NCBI RefSeq assembly: GCF_900143285.1
Contig: NZ_FRDN01000012.1
Location: 138,819 to 202,818, forward strand
Length of the DNA: 64,000 nucleotides
Direction of reading: 5' to 3'
DNA from: Desulfitobacterium chlororespirans DSM 11544
GTDB lineage: Bacteria > Bacillota > Desulfitobacteriia > Desulfitobacteriales > Desulfitobacteriaceae
Part shown: in pieces, positions 24,240 to 34,246 of the stretch
How the letters are laid out: the number at the start of each line of letters is the position of its first letter
How positions within the stretch are numbered: the first letter of the stretch is position 1
Position numbers and translations under genes: made by a program
The notes under the pieces: generated by a model
Databases searched by the model: none
What the model was told of the DNA's origin: nothing
What the model saw: the letters and a program-made list of their open reading frames with translations, nothing else

Positions 24240-24334
24240 TCCCAGCTAACGTATAATAAGGTCACCGGCAGAAGACAAGAGAGAATTGACATTATAGCAA
24301 GATAATAGGGACCGGAAAATTACCATAAGGCAGG

Positions 24335-25141
24335 ATGATAAAGAAAATGGGAAGAAAAATCAAAATTGTCGTCGCTGACGATAACCGTAATTTGTGCCAA
24401 ATGTTACAGGATTTTCTCCAAAGTCAGGATGATCTCGAGGTGATAGGGGTAGCGTATAATGGAGTCGAGGCTTGGGATCTGATTCAAGCTCAGGAACCGG
24501 ATCTTGTCATCATTGATTTAGTTATGCCGAGTCTGGACGGGTTAGGTGTTTTGGAAAGAATAAACGGACGGACGACGGCTTCACGGCCCAAGGTTATCAT
24601 GCTTACCGCCTTTGGTCAGGAATCCTTAACCCATCAGGCCATGATGCTTGGTGTAGATTATTTTATTTTGAAGCCCTTTGATCTGGAGATTCTGGGTAAG
24701 AGGATCCGTAGTTTGACCCAAAGCGCACCCTCCTCATCGACTCCGATGACTTCAACAATGAATGCTGTGACCAACGCAGGCACAAGTGTTAATTTAGGGG
24801 CAGAAGTGACGAATATGATGCATCAAATCGGGATTCCGGCCCATGTCAAGGGATACCAATACATAAGAGATGCGATTCTGATGGTCGTCGAAGATGTGTC
24901 ATTATTGGGGGCGGTAACCAAGGAGCTCTATCCGGCCATTGCCAAGAAGTATGATACTGCACCCAGCCGCGTGGAGCGAGGTATCCGGCATGCCATCGAA
25001 TTAGCATGGGAGCGGGGGCATACAGAGACTTTAAAACGCATTTTCGGATATTCCATGAATATTGAACGACAAAAACCAACCAATTCAGAATTTGTCGCCC
25101 TTCTTGCCGACAAATTGAGGGTTATGAGTAAAGTGAGCTAA
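24335..25141 (+). CDS. spo0A: sporulation response regulator Spo0A
   Basis: 268-residue master regulator of sporulation entry. The receiver domain (1-125) has the acidic pocket VVADDN, phospho-acceptor Asp in LVIIDLVMPSLDG and Lys in YFILKPFD. A variable Ser/Thr linker follows. The C-terminal DNA-binding domain (~155-268) has the conserved AHVKGYQYIRDAI, YPAIAKKYDTAPSRVERGIRHAIELAW and FGYS. Start at ATG 24335 or ATG 24347 (MGRKIKIV). It is not next to spoIVB, unlike in Bacillus. Ends in a strong terminator. Confidence 0.97.
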   Translation: MIKKMGRKIKIVVADDNRNLCQMLQDFLQSQDDLEVIGVAYNGVEAWDLIQAQEPDLVIIDLVMPSLDGLGVLERINGRTTASRPKVIMLTAFGQESLTHQAMMLGVDYFILKPFDLEILGKRIRSLTQSAPSSSTPMTSTMNAVTNAGTSVNLGAEVTNMMHQIGIPAHVKGYQYIRDAILMVVEDVSLLGAVTKELYPAIAKKYDTAPSRVERGIRHAIELAWERGHTETLKRIFGYSMNIERQKPTNSEFVALLADKLRVMSKVS

Positions 25142-25165
25142 AATTAACAAGGCTTTTTTATCCGA

Positions 25166-25203
25166 AGCACTCCTATTCAATCATTGATAGGAGTGCTTTT
25201 TTT
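25166..25203 (+). terminator. terminator after spo0A
   Basis: AGCACTCCTAT (25166-25176) pairs with ATAGGAGTGCT (25187-25197), then T7. Confidence 0.9.
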
Positions 25204-25435
25204 CAATACTCTCAAGGTTTACATGGCTTTCAACAGAGCTCTTCTTGCTATGATAGTGATGCCAATAATTGGATGAGCCAAAAAACCTTATCACTTTGCT
25301 GGAGAGAATGCCGACCGCTAAGAGAGCGTTCAGACTTGTTCCGGTCGTAGATAGTGTCGTTCTTTAATGTTTTTTTAAAAGGTGTCTTTGCTTTAGTATA
25401 AGCCCGCGCGAAGGTTTTTTGCCTTTCTATGCTAA

Positions 25436-25464
25436 TTGACAAAGTTCACTTCGATTGTTAAAAT
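25436..25464 (+). promoter_or_regulatory. sigma-A promoter of the opp operon
   Basis: TTGACA (25436-25441), 17-base spacer, TAAAAT (25459-25464). Start about 25471, giving a ~100-base leader. The preceding 230 bases after the spo0A terminator hold no credible gene. Confidence 0.75.
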
Positions 25465-25570
25465 TGAAACGCGTCTGTGTTGAAATTATATGAAAATTGG
25501 GGTTTAGATGTTTTGAGCAAAATGGGTGGCCGGGTTCAGATTTATGAAAAGAGCGAGGGAGTATTAGTGA

Positions 25571-26488
25571 ATGATTAAATACGTTATTAAGCGAATTATT
25601 CTGGCAGTGATGACGATCTTTGTGGTTGCAACCATAACTTTTTTTCTAATGAACATGGTGCCCGGTGGTCCATTTGTTGCAGAAAAGTCCATTAGTGCGC
25701 AAGCTCAGGCTGCGCTCCATGAGAAATTCGGGTTGGACAAGCCACTGATTGTTCAATACAAAAACTACATGTTAAGTGCTGCTCAGGGCGACTTTGGTTT
25801 GAGTTTAAAACAACGTGGCCGCACTGTCACCGATATTATTGTCAGCAAGTTTCCGGTATCAGCCAAGCTGGGCGGTATCGCAGTGCTTGCAGCCCTATCG
25901 ATTGGAATTCCTCTGGGAAGCATTGCTGCTCTTAACCGGGGTAAATGGCTCGACGACCTGATCATCGTCATCGCCACCTGCGGCATTGCCTTTCCCAGTT
26001 TTGTTATCTGTACCGTAGGTATGTATGTGTTCGGCGTCTACTTAGGGGTATTGCCGACCATGGGTCTCACAACACCGGCTCATTATATCCTTCCCGTATT
26101 TGCCCTTTCCTTCTATCCAACAGCCTATATTACACGACTGATGCGCTCGTCCATGCTCGATGTGATTGGTCAGGATTATATGCGAACAGCTCGTGCCAAA
26201 GGTCTTTCTCAGATGAAGAGCCTTTTCAAGCATGCTTTGCGCAACGCGATCCTGCCTGTTATCACTTATGTAGGCCCTATGCTGGCCTTTACTCTGACCG
26301 GCAGTTTCATCGTGGAGAAGATTTTCGTCATTCCCGGTTTAGGCGGTCAATTTGTCAGTTCCATCGTCAACCGTGATTACACAGTAATTATGGGCACCAC
26401 AATTTTCTTGGCGACGCTTGTTATTACCATTAATGCATTGATCGATATTCTTTATAAATTTATTGATCCGCGTATCCAACTCAAGTAG
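25571..26488 (+). CDS. oppB: oligopeptide ABC transporter permease OppB
   Basis: 305-residue inner-membrane permease. It opens MIKYVIKRIILAVMTIFVV, has the typical PGGPF loop and FGLDKPLIVQY before segment 2, and the coupling-helix EAA-like motif YMRTARAKGLSQMKSLFKHALRNAILP, which docks to the ATPases. Six membrane segments. First gene of an operon oppB-oppC-oppD-oppF-oppA with 10-80-base gaps. The family imports oligopeptides; dipeptide or nickel specificity cannot be excluded from the permease alone. Confidence 0.93.
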   Translation: MIKYVIKRIILAVMTIFVVATITFFLMNMVPGGPFVAEKSISAQAQAALHEKFGLDKPLIVQYKNYMLSAAQGDFGLSLKQRGRTVTDIIVSKFPVSAKLGGIAVLAALSIGIPLGSIAALNRGKWLDDLIIVIATCGIAFPSFVICTVGMYVFGVYLGVLPTMGLTTPAHYILPVFALSFYPTAYITRLMRSSMLDVIGQDYMRTARAKGLSQMKSLFKHALRNAILPVITYVGPMLAFTLTGSFIVEKIFVIPGLGGQFVSSIVNRDYTVIMGTTIFLATLVITINALIDILYKFIDPRIQLK

Positions 26489-26500
26489 GGAGGGCAGAAA

Positions 26501-27544
26501 ATGACAGAAAAAAATCCGCTTAGCTTACAATTAAAGGTTGAAGATTTTCTGCCTGCAACCGATGCAGAAAAGCAAAGTCTCACCCAAATGCGCCCCGGTG
26601 TCAGCTTTTGGAAGGATGCCATGCGGCGGCTCAGGAAAAATAAGGTGGCTATGATCAGCCTTACAGTCATTCTGGTCGTTATGTTTTTTTCTTTTATCGT
26701 GCCCAGCTTTTATCCTTATAAATATGAGCAGCAGACCAAGGGCTCTGAGTACCTCAAACCCATGACCTACTCCACTCAGGAACAACTGCGCATTGATGCC
26801 GGAGAAAAAGTGTTCCCCCATATTCTGGGAACCGATAATTTGGGCCGCGACTATGCTGTCCGTGTGATGGTGGGCAGCCGTATTTCCTTAATGGTAGGCT
26901 TAATCGCTTCCGCTATCATTTTGGTCATTGGTTCAACTTACGGTGCTGTGTCCGGCTTCTTTGGCGGCTGGGTAGATCTCATGATGATGCGACTCGTCGA
27001 TATTATTTATACAGTACCGGATATTCTCCTGATTGTCCTGATTTCTTTCGCCATCCGGGATCCCTTGGGCATCCTGGCGACAAAGCCCGGGTTTGGCTGG
27101 ATTCAGACGGTAGGGCCCAATCTCATCAGTATTTTTCTGGTGTTTGCCCTGCTGTATTGGGTGGGTATGGCGCGGATTGTCCGCAGCCAGGTGCTGGCCC
27201 TTAAGCAAAATGAATATGTAACGGCAGCCAGAGCTTTGGGTGCCGGTACAGGCCGCATTATCCGCAAGCATCTTCTGACCAACTGTATCGGAACTTTGAT
27301 TGTTACCACCACGCTGCAGATTCCATCTTCTATTTTCACGGAGAGTTTTCTGAGCTTCCTTGGCCTGGGGGTTGCTGTTCCTTTGCCTTCTTTAGGTTCT
27401 CTGGCCAGTGATGCCCTCAACGGCCTGAACAGTTATCCTTATCTGTTGATGGCGCCGGCTTTGCTGATCAGCCTGATCATTCTTAGTTTTAACCTATTAG
27501 GCGATGGCTTGCGGGACGCATTCGACCCGAAGATGAAGAGTTAA
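26501..27544 (+). CDS. oppC: oligopeptide ABC transporter permease OppC
   Basis: 347-residue partner permease. Extended cytoplasmic N-terminus (~50 residues), first segment MISLTVILVVMFFSFIVPSF, HILGTDNLGRDYAVRVMVGSR signature, and the EAA-like loop EYVTAARALGAGTGRIIRKHLLTN. It ends with the usual FNLLGDGLRDAFDPKM. Forms the heterodimeric channel with OppB. Starts 12 bases after oppB behind GGAGGG. Confidence 0.93.
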   Translation: MTEKNPLSLQLKVEDFLPATDAEKQSLTQMRPGVSFWKDAMRRLRKNKVAMISLTVILVVMFFSFIVPSFYPYKYEQQTKGSEYLKPMTYSTQEQLRIDAGEKVFPHILGTDNLGRDYAVRVMVGSRISLMVGLIASAIILVIGSTYGAVSGFFGGWVDLMMMRLVDIIYTVPDILLIVLISFAIRDPLGILATKPGFGWIQTVGPNLISIFLVFALLYWVGMARIVRSQVLALKQNEYVTAARALGAGTGRIIRKHLLTNCIGTLIVTTTLQIPSSIFTESFLSFLGLGVAVPLPSLGSLASDALNGLNSYPYLLMAPALLISLIILSFNLLGDGLRDAFDPKMKS

Positions 27545-27559
27545 GGAAGGAGAAACATA

Positions 27560-28567
27560 ATGAATGAGTATTTAGTTGATATACGCAACGAGAGGCTCTC
27601 CTTCTTTACCCCTGCAGGTGAGGTAAAAGCACTCAATGATGTGTCCCTGCATGTTCGTGAAGGCGAAGTATTGGGGGTTGTAGGGGAGAGCGGTTCCGGA
27701 AAATCGGTTACCTCATACAGTCTCATGGGCCTGACGGCTCATCCTGGCCGCTTGATCGGCGGTGATCTTTATTTCAACGGACATCATATCAATAAGATGA
27801 CGGAACGGGAGCTGCGTGAGATCAGAGGAAATGAGGTATCGATCATTTTCCAGGATCCGATGACCAGCCTCAATCCGGTCTATACCGTCGGCAATCAGAT
27901 CCGGGAGGTCATTCTTCTCCATACCAAGAAGACCAAGAAAGAGGCCAACGAGCGTGCCCGGGAACTTTTGCAGTTAGTAGGCATTAACGAACCAGAAAAA
28001 CGCTTAAAGCAATATCCTCATGAATTATCCGGCGGCATGCGCCAGCGGGTGATGATTGCTATCGCTTTGGCCTGTGAGCCCAAGCTGTTGATCGCTGATG
28101 AACCGACGACCGCTTTGGACGTGACGATTCAAGCTCAGATCATCGAACTTATGATCAATCTGAAGGAAAAAATGGGGATGTCTATTATTCTGATTACCCA
28201 CGACCTGGGTGTTGTGGCCGGTATGTGTGATCGCATTGCTGTTATGTATGCCGGTAAGGTGATTGAATCCGGCACCGCGGATGAAATTTTCTATCAGCCA
28301 TCCCATGAATATACCAAAGGCCTGCTTCTGAGCGTGCCTAATATCAATGATCGGGAACACAAGCAATTGGTGCCGATTGAAGGTTTACCGGTGGACATGC
28401 TCAATCCGCCGGCGGGTTGCCCATTTGCTCCCCGCTGTCGTTCATGTATGAAAATTTGTCTGAGCACTATGCCGGCCTATACCAAGCTTAGCGAAGAACA
28501 TTACAGTGCGTGTTGGCTTCTGGACAAAGCAAAATTCGAGGGGCAGTCGGAGGTTCAACATGATTGA
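27560..28567 (+). CDS. oppD: oligopeptide ABC transporter ATPase OppD
   Basis: 335-residue ATPase. Walker A GESGSGKS (residues 42-49), signature LSGGMRQR, Walker B LLIADEPT, and the C-terminal oligopeptide-type zone with a cysteine cluster ([17 protein letters not shown]) that in this family can bind an iron-sulfur cluster. Drives OppBC together with OppF. Its stop overlaps the start of oppF by eight bases. Confidence 0.94.
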   Translation: MNEYLVDIRNERLSFFTPAGEVKALNDVSLHVREGEVLGVVGESGSGKSVTSYSLMGLTAHPGRLIGGDLYFNGHHINKMTERELREIRGNEVSIIFQDPMTSLNPVYTVGNQIREVILLHTKKTKKEANERARELLQLVGINEPEKRLKQYPHELSGGMRQRVMIAIALACEPKLLIADEPTTALDVTIQAQIIELMINLKEKMGMSIILITHDLGVVAGMCDRIAVMYAGKVIESGTADEIFYQPSHEYTKGLLLSVPNINDREHKQLVPIEGLPVDMLNPPAGCPFAPRCRSCMKICLSTMPAYTKLSEEHYSACWLLDKAKFEGQSEVQHD

Positions 28568-29543
28568 TAATAATAATAAATTGTTGGAAATACAGCACTT
28601 AAAGCAATATTTTCCGGTGAAAAGTGAAAAGCTGCTTGAGAAAAAAGTTGTCAAAGCTGTGGACGATGTGTCCTTCTATATCAATAAAGGTGAAACCCTG
28701 GGCCTTGTAGGAGAGTCGGGCTGCGGCAAGACGACGACAGGGCGGACTTTGCTGCGGCTGCATGAACCCACCGGGGGTAAAATCCTTTACGCAGGCAAAG
28801 ATATCACCCGTGTGAATATGCTGCCTTACCGGCGCAAGATGCAGATTGTGTTTCAGGATCCCTATGCAAGCCTTAACCCGCGCATGACCGTAGGGGACAT
28901 TGTGGGAGAGGCTATCGATATTCATCGTTTGGCAGCCAATGCCCAGGAACGCCGGGAACGTATTGTGGAGCTTTTAAGCTTGGTGGGCCTGAATACAGAA
29001 CATGCCAACCGCTATCCCCATGAATTTTCCGGCGGCCAGCGCCAAAGGGTGGGCATCGCTCGTGCTCTGGCTGTAAACCCTGAGTTTATCGTTTGTGACG
29101 AGCCTATTTCGGCGTTGGACGTATCCATTCAGGCTCAGGTAGTCAATATGTTTGAAGAACTTCAGCAGCGTATGGGATTGACTTATCTGTTTATTTCTCA
29201 TAATTTGAGTGTCGTCAAGCATATATCTAACCGTATCGGTGTGATGTATCTGGGTAAGCTGGTGGAGCTGGCTGACAGCTATGAACTGACATTTCACAGC
29301 GTCCACCCTTATACCCGCAGTTTGATATCAGCAATCCCGATTGCCGACCCCAAGGTTTCCCGCAGCACCCAACGTATCGTGCTGGAGGGCGATGTCCCCA
29401 GCCCCGTCAATCCCCCCTCCGGCTGCCGTTTCCGTACCCGGTGCGTTTACGCCGACGAACGGTGTGCCGCCGAGGAACCGGAATGGCGCGAGGTCTCGGC
29501 CGGTCATTTTGCCGCCTGCCATCATCTGGACCGGGTGCAATGA
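28560..29543 (+). CDS. oppF: oligopeptide ABC transporter ATPase OppF
   Basis: 327-residue second ATPase. Walker A GESGCGKT (51-58), Q-loop [12 protein letters not shown], signature FSGGQRQR, Walker [14 protein letters not shown]-terminal cysteines in [21 protein letters not shown] 28560 overlaps the oppD stop (ATGATTGA), which indicates translational coupling; the longer in-frame extension to 28506 lies within oppD. Confidence 0.94.
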   Translation: MIDNNNKLLEIQHLKQYFPVKSEKLLEKKVVKAVDDVSFYINKGETLGLVGESGCGKTTTGRTLLRLHEPTGGKILYAGKDITRVNMLPYRRKMQIVFQDPYASLNPRMTVGDIVGEAIDIHRLAANAQERRERIVELLSLVGLNTEHANRYPHEFSGGQRQRVGIARALAVNPEFIVCDEPISALDVSIQAQVVNMFEELQQRMGLTYLFISHNLSVVKHISNRIGVMYLGKLVELADSYELTFHSVHPYTRSLISAIPIADPKVSRSTQRIVLEGDVPSPVNPPSGCRFRTRCVYADERCAAEEPEWREVSAGHFAACHHLDRVQ

Positions 29544-29623
29544 TTCCGTCCTTTAAATTATTTACCGTGCCCATGTCACGGTGGATGATAAATATCCAAA
29601 AGAAAAAGGAGGAAAAGAATGTC

Positions 29624-31261
29624 ATGAAAAGAAAAAGTACCCTAATACTGGTCATCACCATGATCCTGGCTCTGACGATTACCGCTTGCGGTAAACAGTC
29701 CGCCCCAGCTCAAGCTGACGGCGACAAAAAGCCTAAACAGCTTGTGGCTCAGATTGGCCCTAACCCCGAGACCATCGATCCCGCACTGAACAGTGCCGTA
29801 GATGGTGGCAACATGCTTCTGTTTGCCTTTGATTGTCTGCTCAATGTGGACAAAGACAACAAGATCATCCCTGGTGCCGCTGAAGACTGGAAGACCAGTG
29901 AAGATGGCCTGACCTGGACCTTCTATCTCCGTGATGGCCTGAAGTGGTCTGATGGCTCACCTCTGACTGCCAAGGACTTTGTGTATAGTTGGAAACGGGT
30001 AGCCGATCCTGCTACCGCTGCTCCTTACGGTGAAACCGTACTGGGTATGGTCAAAGGATTTGCAGAAGCTGCCGACGGCAATCCCGATGCCCTGGCTGTT
30101 TCCGCACCTGATGACAAAACTTTCGTAGTTGAGCTGGCCAATCCTTGCGCCTACTTTGATAAGCTGGCCGCTTTCGCGACTTTGAGCCCTGTACAACAGG
30201 CTACCATCGAAGCTCACGGCGACGCCTGGGCTACCAAACCTGAAAGCTATATCGGTAACGGCCCCTTCCAAATCTCTGAATGGGTGCCCAGCTCCTATAT
30301 CCTCTTCACCAAGAACCCTAATTACCGCGATGCGGATTCCATCAAGCTGGATTCCATCAAACTGCTCCTGATCGAGGATTCTAATGCTTCCTATGCCGCT
30401 TATAAGACCGGCGAAGCCATGATGATCAAGGATGTGCCCACTGCGGAGATTCCTTCTCTTCAAGGTAAGGATGACTTCTATATTGACCCGCTGCTTGGCA
30501 CCTATTATCTTGACATCAACAATACCTTGCCCCAGTTCTCAGACCCCCGTGTTCGCATGGCCTTAAGCTTGGCCATTGATCGCAAATATGTGGCTGAAAC
30601 CTTGATGCAAGGAACCTATACCGCTGCCCCTAATTTCATCGGCACAGGCGTAGCTGATTGGGATGGCAGCAGCTTTATGGCTAATGCCAACGGCGGCAAA
30701 CCCTATATTAGTATCGATGATCATGAAGGCAACCTGGCCAAAGCTAAGGAACTTATGGCTGAGGCAGGCTATCCCGAAGGTAAAGGCTTCCCGGCCGTCA
30801 CCTATTCCACTAACGATACTGCTTATCACAAAGTGGTCGCCCAATATCTCCAGCAAGCCTGGAAGGAATTGGGTATCTCAACGAATGTAGAGATCGTCGA
30901 GTGGGCCAGCTTCACTCCCCAGCGTCGTGCCGGTGATTATCAAACCAGCCGTGACGGATGGCTGTTTGATTACAATGATGCCTCCAATATGCTGGATCTG
31001 ATGTACAGTACCAATGGCAACAACAATGCTAAATATAAGAGCGCTGAATATGATGCGCTGATGAGTAAGGCTGCTGCAGAAGTTGATCCCGAGAAACGTT
31101 CCGGTTACTTGCATCAGGCTGAAGATCACATGATGGCTGATGCTGCCGTCATACCGATCGCTTATTACAATGAGTTCTATCTGCAAAGCCCCAAAATTAC
31201 AGGTTCCTGGCACTCTCCCTATGGCTACTGGTACTTCCAGTACGCTGACATTGTGGAGTAA
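29624..31261 (+). CDS. oppA: oligopeptide-binding lipoprotein OppA
   Basis: 545-residue extracellular binding protein (SBP family 5). Lipobox ITAC (Cys22) after a basic, hydrophobic leader. The domain opens with IGPNPETIDPALNSAVDG and includes LTWTFYLRDGLKWSDGSPLTAKDFVYSWKR, the family hallmark around residues 95-125, and the closing hydrophobic strands. ATG 29624 is preceded by AAAAAGGAGG; the frame upstream to 29441 runs back through the oppF end and is not used. Last gene of the operon, the binding protein usually being the most abundant product. Confidence 0.94.
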   Translation: MKRKSTLILVITMILALTITACGKQSAPAQADGDKKPKQLVAQIGPNPETIDPALNSAVDGGNMLLFAFDCLLNVDKDNKIIPGAAEDWKTSEDGLTWTFYLRDGLKWSDGSPLTAKDFVYSWKRVADPATAAPYGETVLGMVKGFAEAADGNPDALAVSAPDDKTFVVELANPCAYFDKLAAFATLSPVQQATIEAHGDAWATKPESYIGNGPFQISEWVPSSYILFTKNPNYRDADSIKLDSIKLLLIEDSNASYAAYKTGEAMMIKDVPTAEIPSLQGKDDFYIDPLLGTYYLDINNTLPQFSDPRVRMALSLAIDRKYVAETLMQGTYTAAPNFIGTGVADWDGSSFMANANGGKPYISIDDHEGNLAKAKELMAEAGYPEGKGFPAVTYSTNDTAYHKVVAQYLQQAWKELGISTNVEIVEWASFTPQRRAGDYQTSRDGWLFDYNDASNMLDLMYSTNGNNNAKYKSAEYDALMSKAAAEVDPEKRSGYLHQAEDHMMADAAVIPIAYYNEFYLQSPKITGSWHSPYGYWYFQYADIVE

Positions 31262-31295
31262 AGAACTCTGGTTTTAATCATATTCCAAAATGCAG

Positions 31296-31320
31296 GGGCC
31301 GCCGATTTCCGGCGGCCCTT
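31296..31320 (+). terminator. hairpin after opp operon
   Basis: GGGCCGCCG (31296-31304) pairs with CGGCGGCCC (31310-31318), but only two T follow, so termination may be weak. Confidence 0.6.
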
Positions 31321-31360
31321 CGGCTAAGGTGCCAAATGACTGGGAGGATGGAGTAAGAGT

Positions 31361-32032
31361 ATGGGTAAACTCATTATTATTGAAGGTGGAGATGGGAGCG
31401 GCAAGGCGACCCAGACCCGGAAGCTATGGCGGCGCCTCGCAGATGAAGGGCTGCAAGTAAAAAAAGTGGAGTTCCCCAATTATTCCAGCCCCTCCTCATC
31501 CCTGGTCACCATGTATTTGGGAGGAGAGTTCGGCACGGACCCTAATGTGGTAAATCCTTATGCAGCATCTACGTTCTATGCTGTGGATCGCTATGCCTCT
31601 TACAAAACCCTCTGGGGGGATTTTTACAGCCGGGGTGGGATCATTCTCTCCGATCGATACACTACCTCTAATATGATCCACCAAGCTGTTAAAATCAAAG
31701 ACCCCGCCGGCTGGGCAAGCTATCTTGATTGGCTGAAAGATTTCGAATATCGCTTAATGGGTTTGCCTGAACCGGACCTGGTTATTTATCTCAACATGCC
31801 TCCTGACCTGAGTATCAGCTTTATTGCCGGCCGTGCAGACAAATCCTCGGTTACCAGTCAGGACATTCATGAGAAAAATAGGGGTTATCTTAAGGAGTCC
31901 TATGATAATGCCCAAAAAGTCCGGGTAAGGGAAAACTGGCTGACCATAGATTGTGTGTCTGAAGATAGGCTGAAGTCTATCGAGGAAATACACGAGGAAA
32001 TCTATGCAGTCACCAAAAGGGCCTTAGTGTAA
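31361..32032 (+). CDS. thymidylate kinase-like nucleotide kinase
   Basis: 223 residues with the dTMP kinase fold: P-loop EGGDGSGKATQ, ILSDRYTTSNMIHQ (DRY/TxSS-like nucleotide-binding motif), lid region after PEPDLVIYLNMPPDLS. The usual Ser after GSGK is Ala (GKAT), and the lid RxGxxxxxRxE is not standard, so phosphorylation of dTMP itself is probable but not certain; Desulfitobacterium-type genomes may hold a second, canonical tmk. ATG has GGGAGGATGG upstream. Confidence 0.8.
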   Translation: MGKLIIIEGGDGSGKATQTRKLWRRLADEGLQVKKVEFPNYSSPSSSLVTMYLGGEFGTDPNVVNPYAASTFYAVDRYASYKTLWGDFYSRGGIILSDRYTTSNMIHQAVKIKDPAGWASYLDWLKDFEYRLMGLPEPDLVIYLNMPPDLSISFIAGRADKSSVTSQDIHEKNRGYLKESYDNAQKVRVRENWLTIDCVSEDRLKSIEEIHEEIYAVTKRALV

Positions 32033-32067
32033 AAGTAATTTGTTTTTTTAGACTTTCACGTTATGTC

Positions 32068-32096
32068 TTGACAAAGCCAGGTACTTTTAGTAAAGT
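32068..32096 (+). promoter_or_regulatory. promoter of tRNA-Arg
   Basis: TTGACA (32068-32073), 17-base spacer, TAAAGT (32091-32096). Transcript start about 14 bases before the mature tRNA. Confidence 0.75.
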
Positions 32097-32116
32097 GATA
32101 TAGCGGTTGTTTTCGA

Positions 32117-32192
32117 GCGCTCGTAGCTCAGGGGATAGAGTGACGGTTTCCGAGGCCGGAGGTCGCAGGTTCAAATCCTGCCGGGCGCACCA
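32117..32192 (+). tRNA. tRNA-Arg (anticodon CCG)
   Basis: 76 nt including encoded CCA. Acceptor GCGCTCG/CGGGCGC, T arm GCAGG-TTCAAAT-CCTGC, anticodon loop TTCCGAG with CCG at the anticodon position, reading CGG codons. Own promoter upstream and terminator downstream. Confidence 0.95.
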
Positions 32193-32204
32193 TATGTTAC
32201 AATG

Positions 32205-32231
32205 ACGTCGCAAGGGATTGCGGCGTTTTTT
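32205..32231 (+). terminator. terminator after tRNA-Arg
   Basis: ACGTCGCAA (32205-32213) pairs with TTGCGGCGT (32218-32226), one wobble, then T. Confidence 0.85.
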
Positions 32232-32327
32232 CATTGCATACTCTATACTTAGGAGTATAATCAAAGGGGATTCTTCTCACTATAAGATGATAATCTCAAC
32301 AATTGTAATGGATGGAAGAAAAGTTTC

Positions 32328-33215
32328 ATGATGGGTGGGATTTTTTTGAGCTGGAGAGAAGATTATCTACGGGTGACGTGGGTTCACTTGAAAAGAATTG
32401 TGGCAATCATCATAGGAGCGGTGATCGTAGCCGCCAGCATCAACTCCATGATCATTCCCAATAAGATAGCGGATGGAGGAGTCACGGGGATCGCGATTAT
32501 TGTTTACTATTTGTTCAATTTACCTGTCAGTAAAGTCGTTATTCTTTTAAATATCCCCTTGTTTCTTATCGGGTGGAAAATGGTTGGACGAGTTTTTTTG
32601 GTGTATAGCATCATCGGCGTTGCAGCCTTTTCTTTAGCTTTAGAAGTAACCATGGCAATTCCTAATCCTACCGCTGATCCTTTGTTGGCTTGTATCTTTG
32701 CCGGTGTTGTCAGTGGCATTGGCATGGGCATTATTTTCCGCAGCCGCGGCTCTTTGGGCGGAACAGATATTTTGGCGGTGTTTTTCAGCCGCACCACCTC
32801 CTTTAGTGTCGGGCAGGTTCTGATGGGCATTGACGCTTTGATCTTTATAGCGGCCGCTGTCTTTCTGGGCCCGGAGCGAGCCATGTATGCGATGATTTAT
32901 ATGTTTATAGCCACCAAAGTTATCGACATGGTGCAGGAGGGCCTGAACCCCTCCAAAAGCGTTCTGGTCGTCACTGGAGACCCCCACGGAATTGCTCAGG
33001 ATATTATGGAGAAGCTGGATCGGGGAGTTACGCTTTTTCAGGCTAAAGGAGCTTACTCGAAAGAGGATAAAGAAGTGGTCTATTGTGTCATCAGCCGGAC
33101 GGAAATGTCTCAGATCAAAGAAATTATCCGCACTCGCGATCCTAAGGCATTTTTGTCGATTTCCGATGTTCCGGAAGTGGTAGGGGAGGGCTTTTCCACA
33201 TGGAAAGGACATTAA
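32328..33215 (+). CDS. YitT-family membrane protein
   Basis: 295 residues. Five membrane segments in the first ~190 residues (IVAIIIGAVIVAASINSMII, PNKIADGGVTGIAIIVYYLF and so on) match the YitT/DUF161 domain. Residues ~215-290 are the cytosolic DUF2179 domain (KSVLVVTGDPHGIAQDIMEKLDRGVTLFQAKGAYS). Function unknown. ATG 32328 is poorly supported by a site; TTG 32346, after GGTGGG, is an alternative. Its 3' end overlaps the next gene by 16 bases. Confidence 0.85.
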   Translation: MMGGIFLSWREDYLRVTWVHLKRIVAIIIGAVIVAASINSMIIPNKIADGGVTGIAIIVYYLFNLPVSKVVILLNIPLFLIGWKMVGRVFLVYSIIGVAAFSLALEVTMAIPNPTADPLLACIFAGVVSGIGMGIIFRSRGSLGGTDILAVFFSRTTSFSVGQVLMGIDALIFIAAAVFLGPERAMYAMIYMFIATKVIDMVQEGLNPSKSVLVVTGDPHGIAQDIMEKLDRGVTLFQAKGAYSKEDKEVVYCVISRTEMSQIKEIIRTRDPKAFLSISDVPEVVGEGFSTWKGH

Positions 33216-34222
33216 AGAGAAAGAAAATACCTCATCGCAACAAGAGAAAGAAGCGAGTTCTGCAAATTCTGCTATCCGGAATACTGATCTTGCTCCTCCT
33301 TTTTGCCGGTTTGCCCTATTTGCAACATGTCGGTGCCTATCGGGGGGCGGTAGACCACTATGATTTTGCTGCTCTTGCTCAGGAGCTGGCCTGGATAGAA
33401 AAAAATGCGGCTTGGTTAAAGAAGCTCCCCTTCATTGCCGAAGGGGAACTATGGCTAAAGCTTAATCAGGGTGAGTATGAGGAAATAGAGTCGGAATTAG
33501 TGCACCATGAAGATGATGGTCATCGTTTCTGGCTGTTTCAGCTTTATTTATTAAAAGATAGGCCCGATGAGGCGGAGAAGGTCATCGCCGTCCTTCACAA
33601 TCCTGCTCTTCAGAAGCTGGCCCAGGGAATGCGCTGGGGTAATGGCGAAGAACATGAGAAGGCGGTTAATACTTTGTTAAGCATCAGTGAGGGGGACCTA
33701 AACTCAGGGGACCGGGTATTGAAGAACATTGCCTTGTCCAGAAGTTATCTGGCCTTGGGAAAATTGGAGCAGGCCCAGAAATCATGGCAAATGGCGGCAG
33801 ATATATCCTCAACACATCCCTTGGTGTCGGAGACAGAGTATGACTTAGCTCTCTTCACAGGTCAATGGGGGAAAGCCAAGGAATTAAGCAGCCAGAGTTC
33901 GCCGGTCCAAGTCACTTCATATGGAGAGCAGGTATTAGTGAAAAAAGCCCTGCTGGCCCTTGTGATCGGGGATCGAGAGGGTTATGAGAATACCTTGAAA
34001 GCACTGGAGGCCAAGGAAAAAGGGGAAGCTTGCATCCAGTACTTAACGGGGGTTAAAGCGTATGAACGGGGTGAATTTGCCCAGGCTGCAGAGTATTTAG
34101 ATGGGGCAATTCAAACGGGATTACCTAGTTTTATTAAAAAGGATGCCGCTCAGGCCCTGGCACAGGCCAAGGAGCGTGTTGAAGCTGAAGGGGCGTTGCA
34201 AGACATAACGGGCAAGCGCTAA
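33200..34222 (+). CDS. membrane-anchored TPR-like protein
   Basis: 340 residues: very basic N-terminus (KRKKIPHRNKRKKR), one membrane segment at ~22-42, then a helical-repeat outer domain with TPR character (YLALGKLEQAQKSWQMAADIS, YERGEFAQAAEYLDGAIQTG). No catalytic motif. It may scaffold cell-envelope proteins. Starts inside the end of the YitT gene. Confidence 0.7.
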   Translation: MERTLKRKKIPHRNKRKKRVLQILLSGILILLLLFAGLPYLQHVGAYRGAVDHYDFAALAQELAWIEKNAAWLKKLPFIAEGELWLKLNQGEYEEIESELVHHEDDGHRFWLFQLYLLKDRPDEAEKVIAVLHNPALQKLAQGMRWGNGEEHEKAVNTLLSISEGDLNSGDRVLKNIALSRSYLALGKLEQAQKSWQMAADISSTHPLVSETEYDLALFTGQWGKAKELSSQSSPVQVTSYGEQVLVKKALLALVIGDREGYENTLKALEAKEKGEACIQYLTGVKAYERGEFAQAAEYLDGAIQTGLPSFIKKDAAQALAQAKERVEAEGALQDITGKR

Positions 34223-34246
34223 GCTGTCAGAGGCTACCCAGAGTGG

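Noticed and set aside
25248-25442. 64-residue minus-strand frame upstream of oppB
   Set aside because: It overlaps the -35 box of the opp promoter, with no credible product.
32061-32264. Minus-strand frame with RQDLNLRPPAS
   Set aside because: It is the antisense of tRNA-Arg, a well-known annotation artefact.
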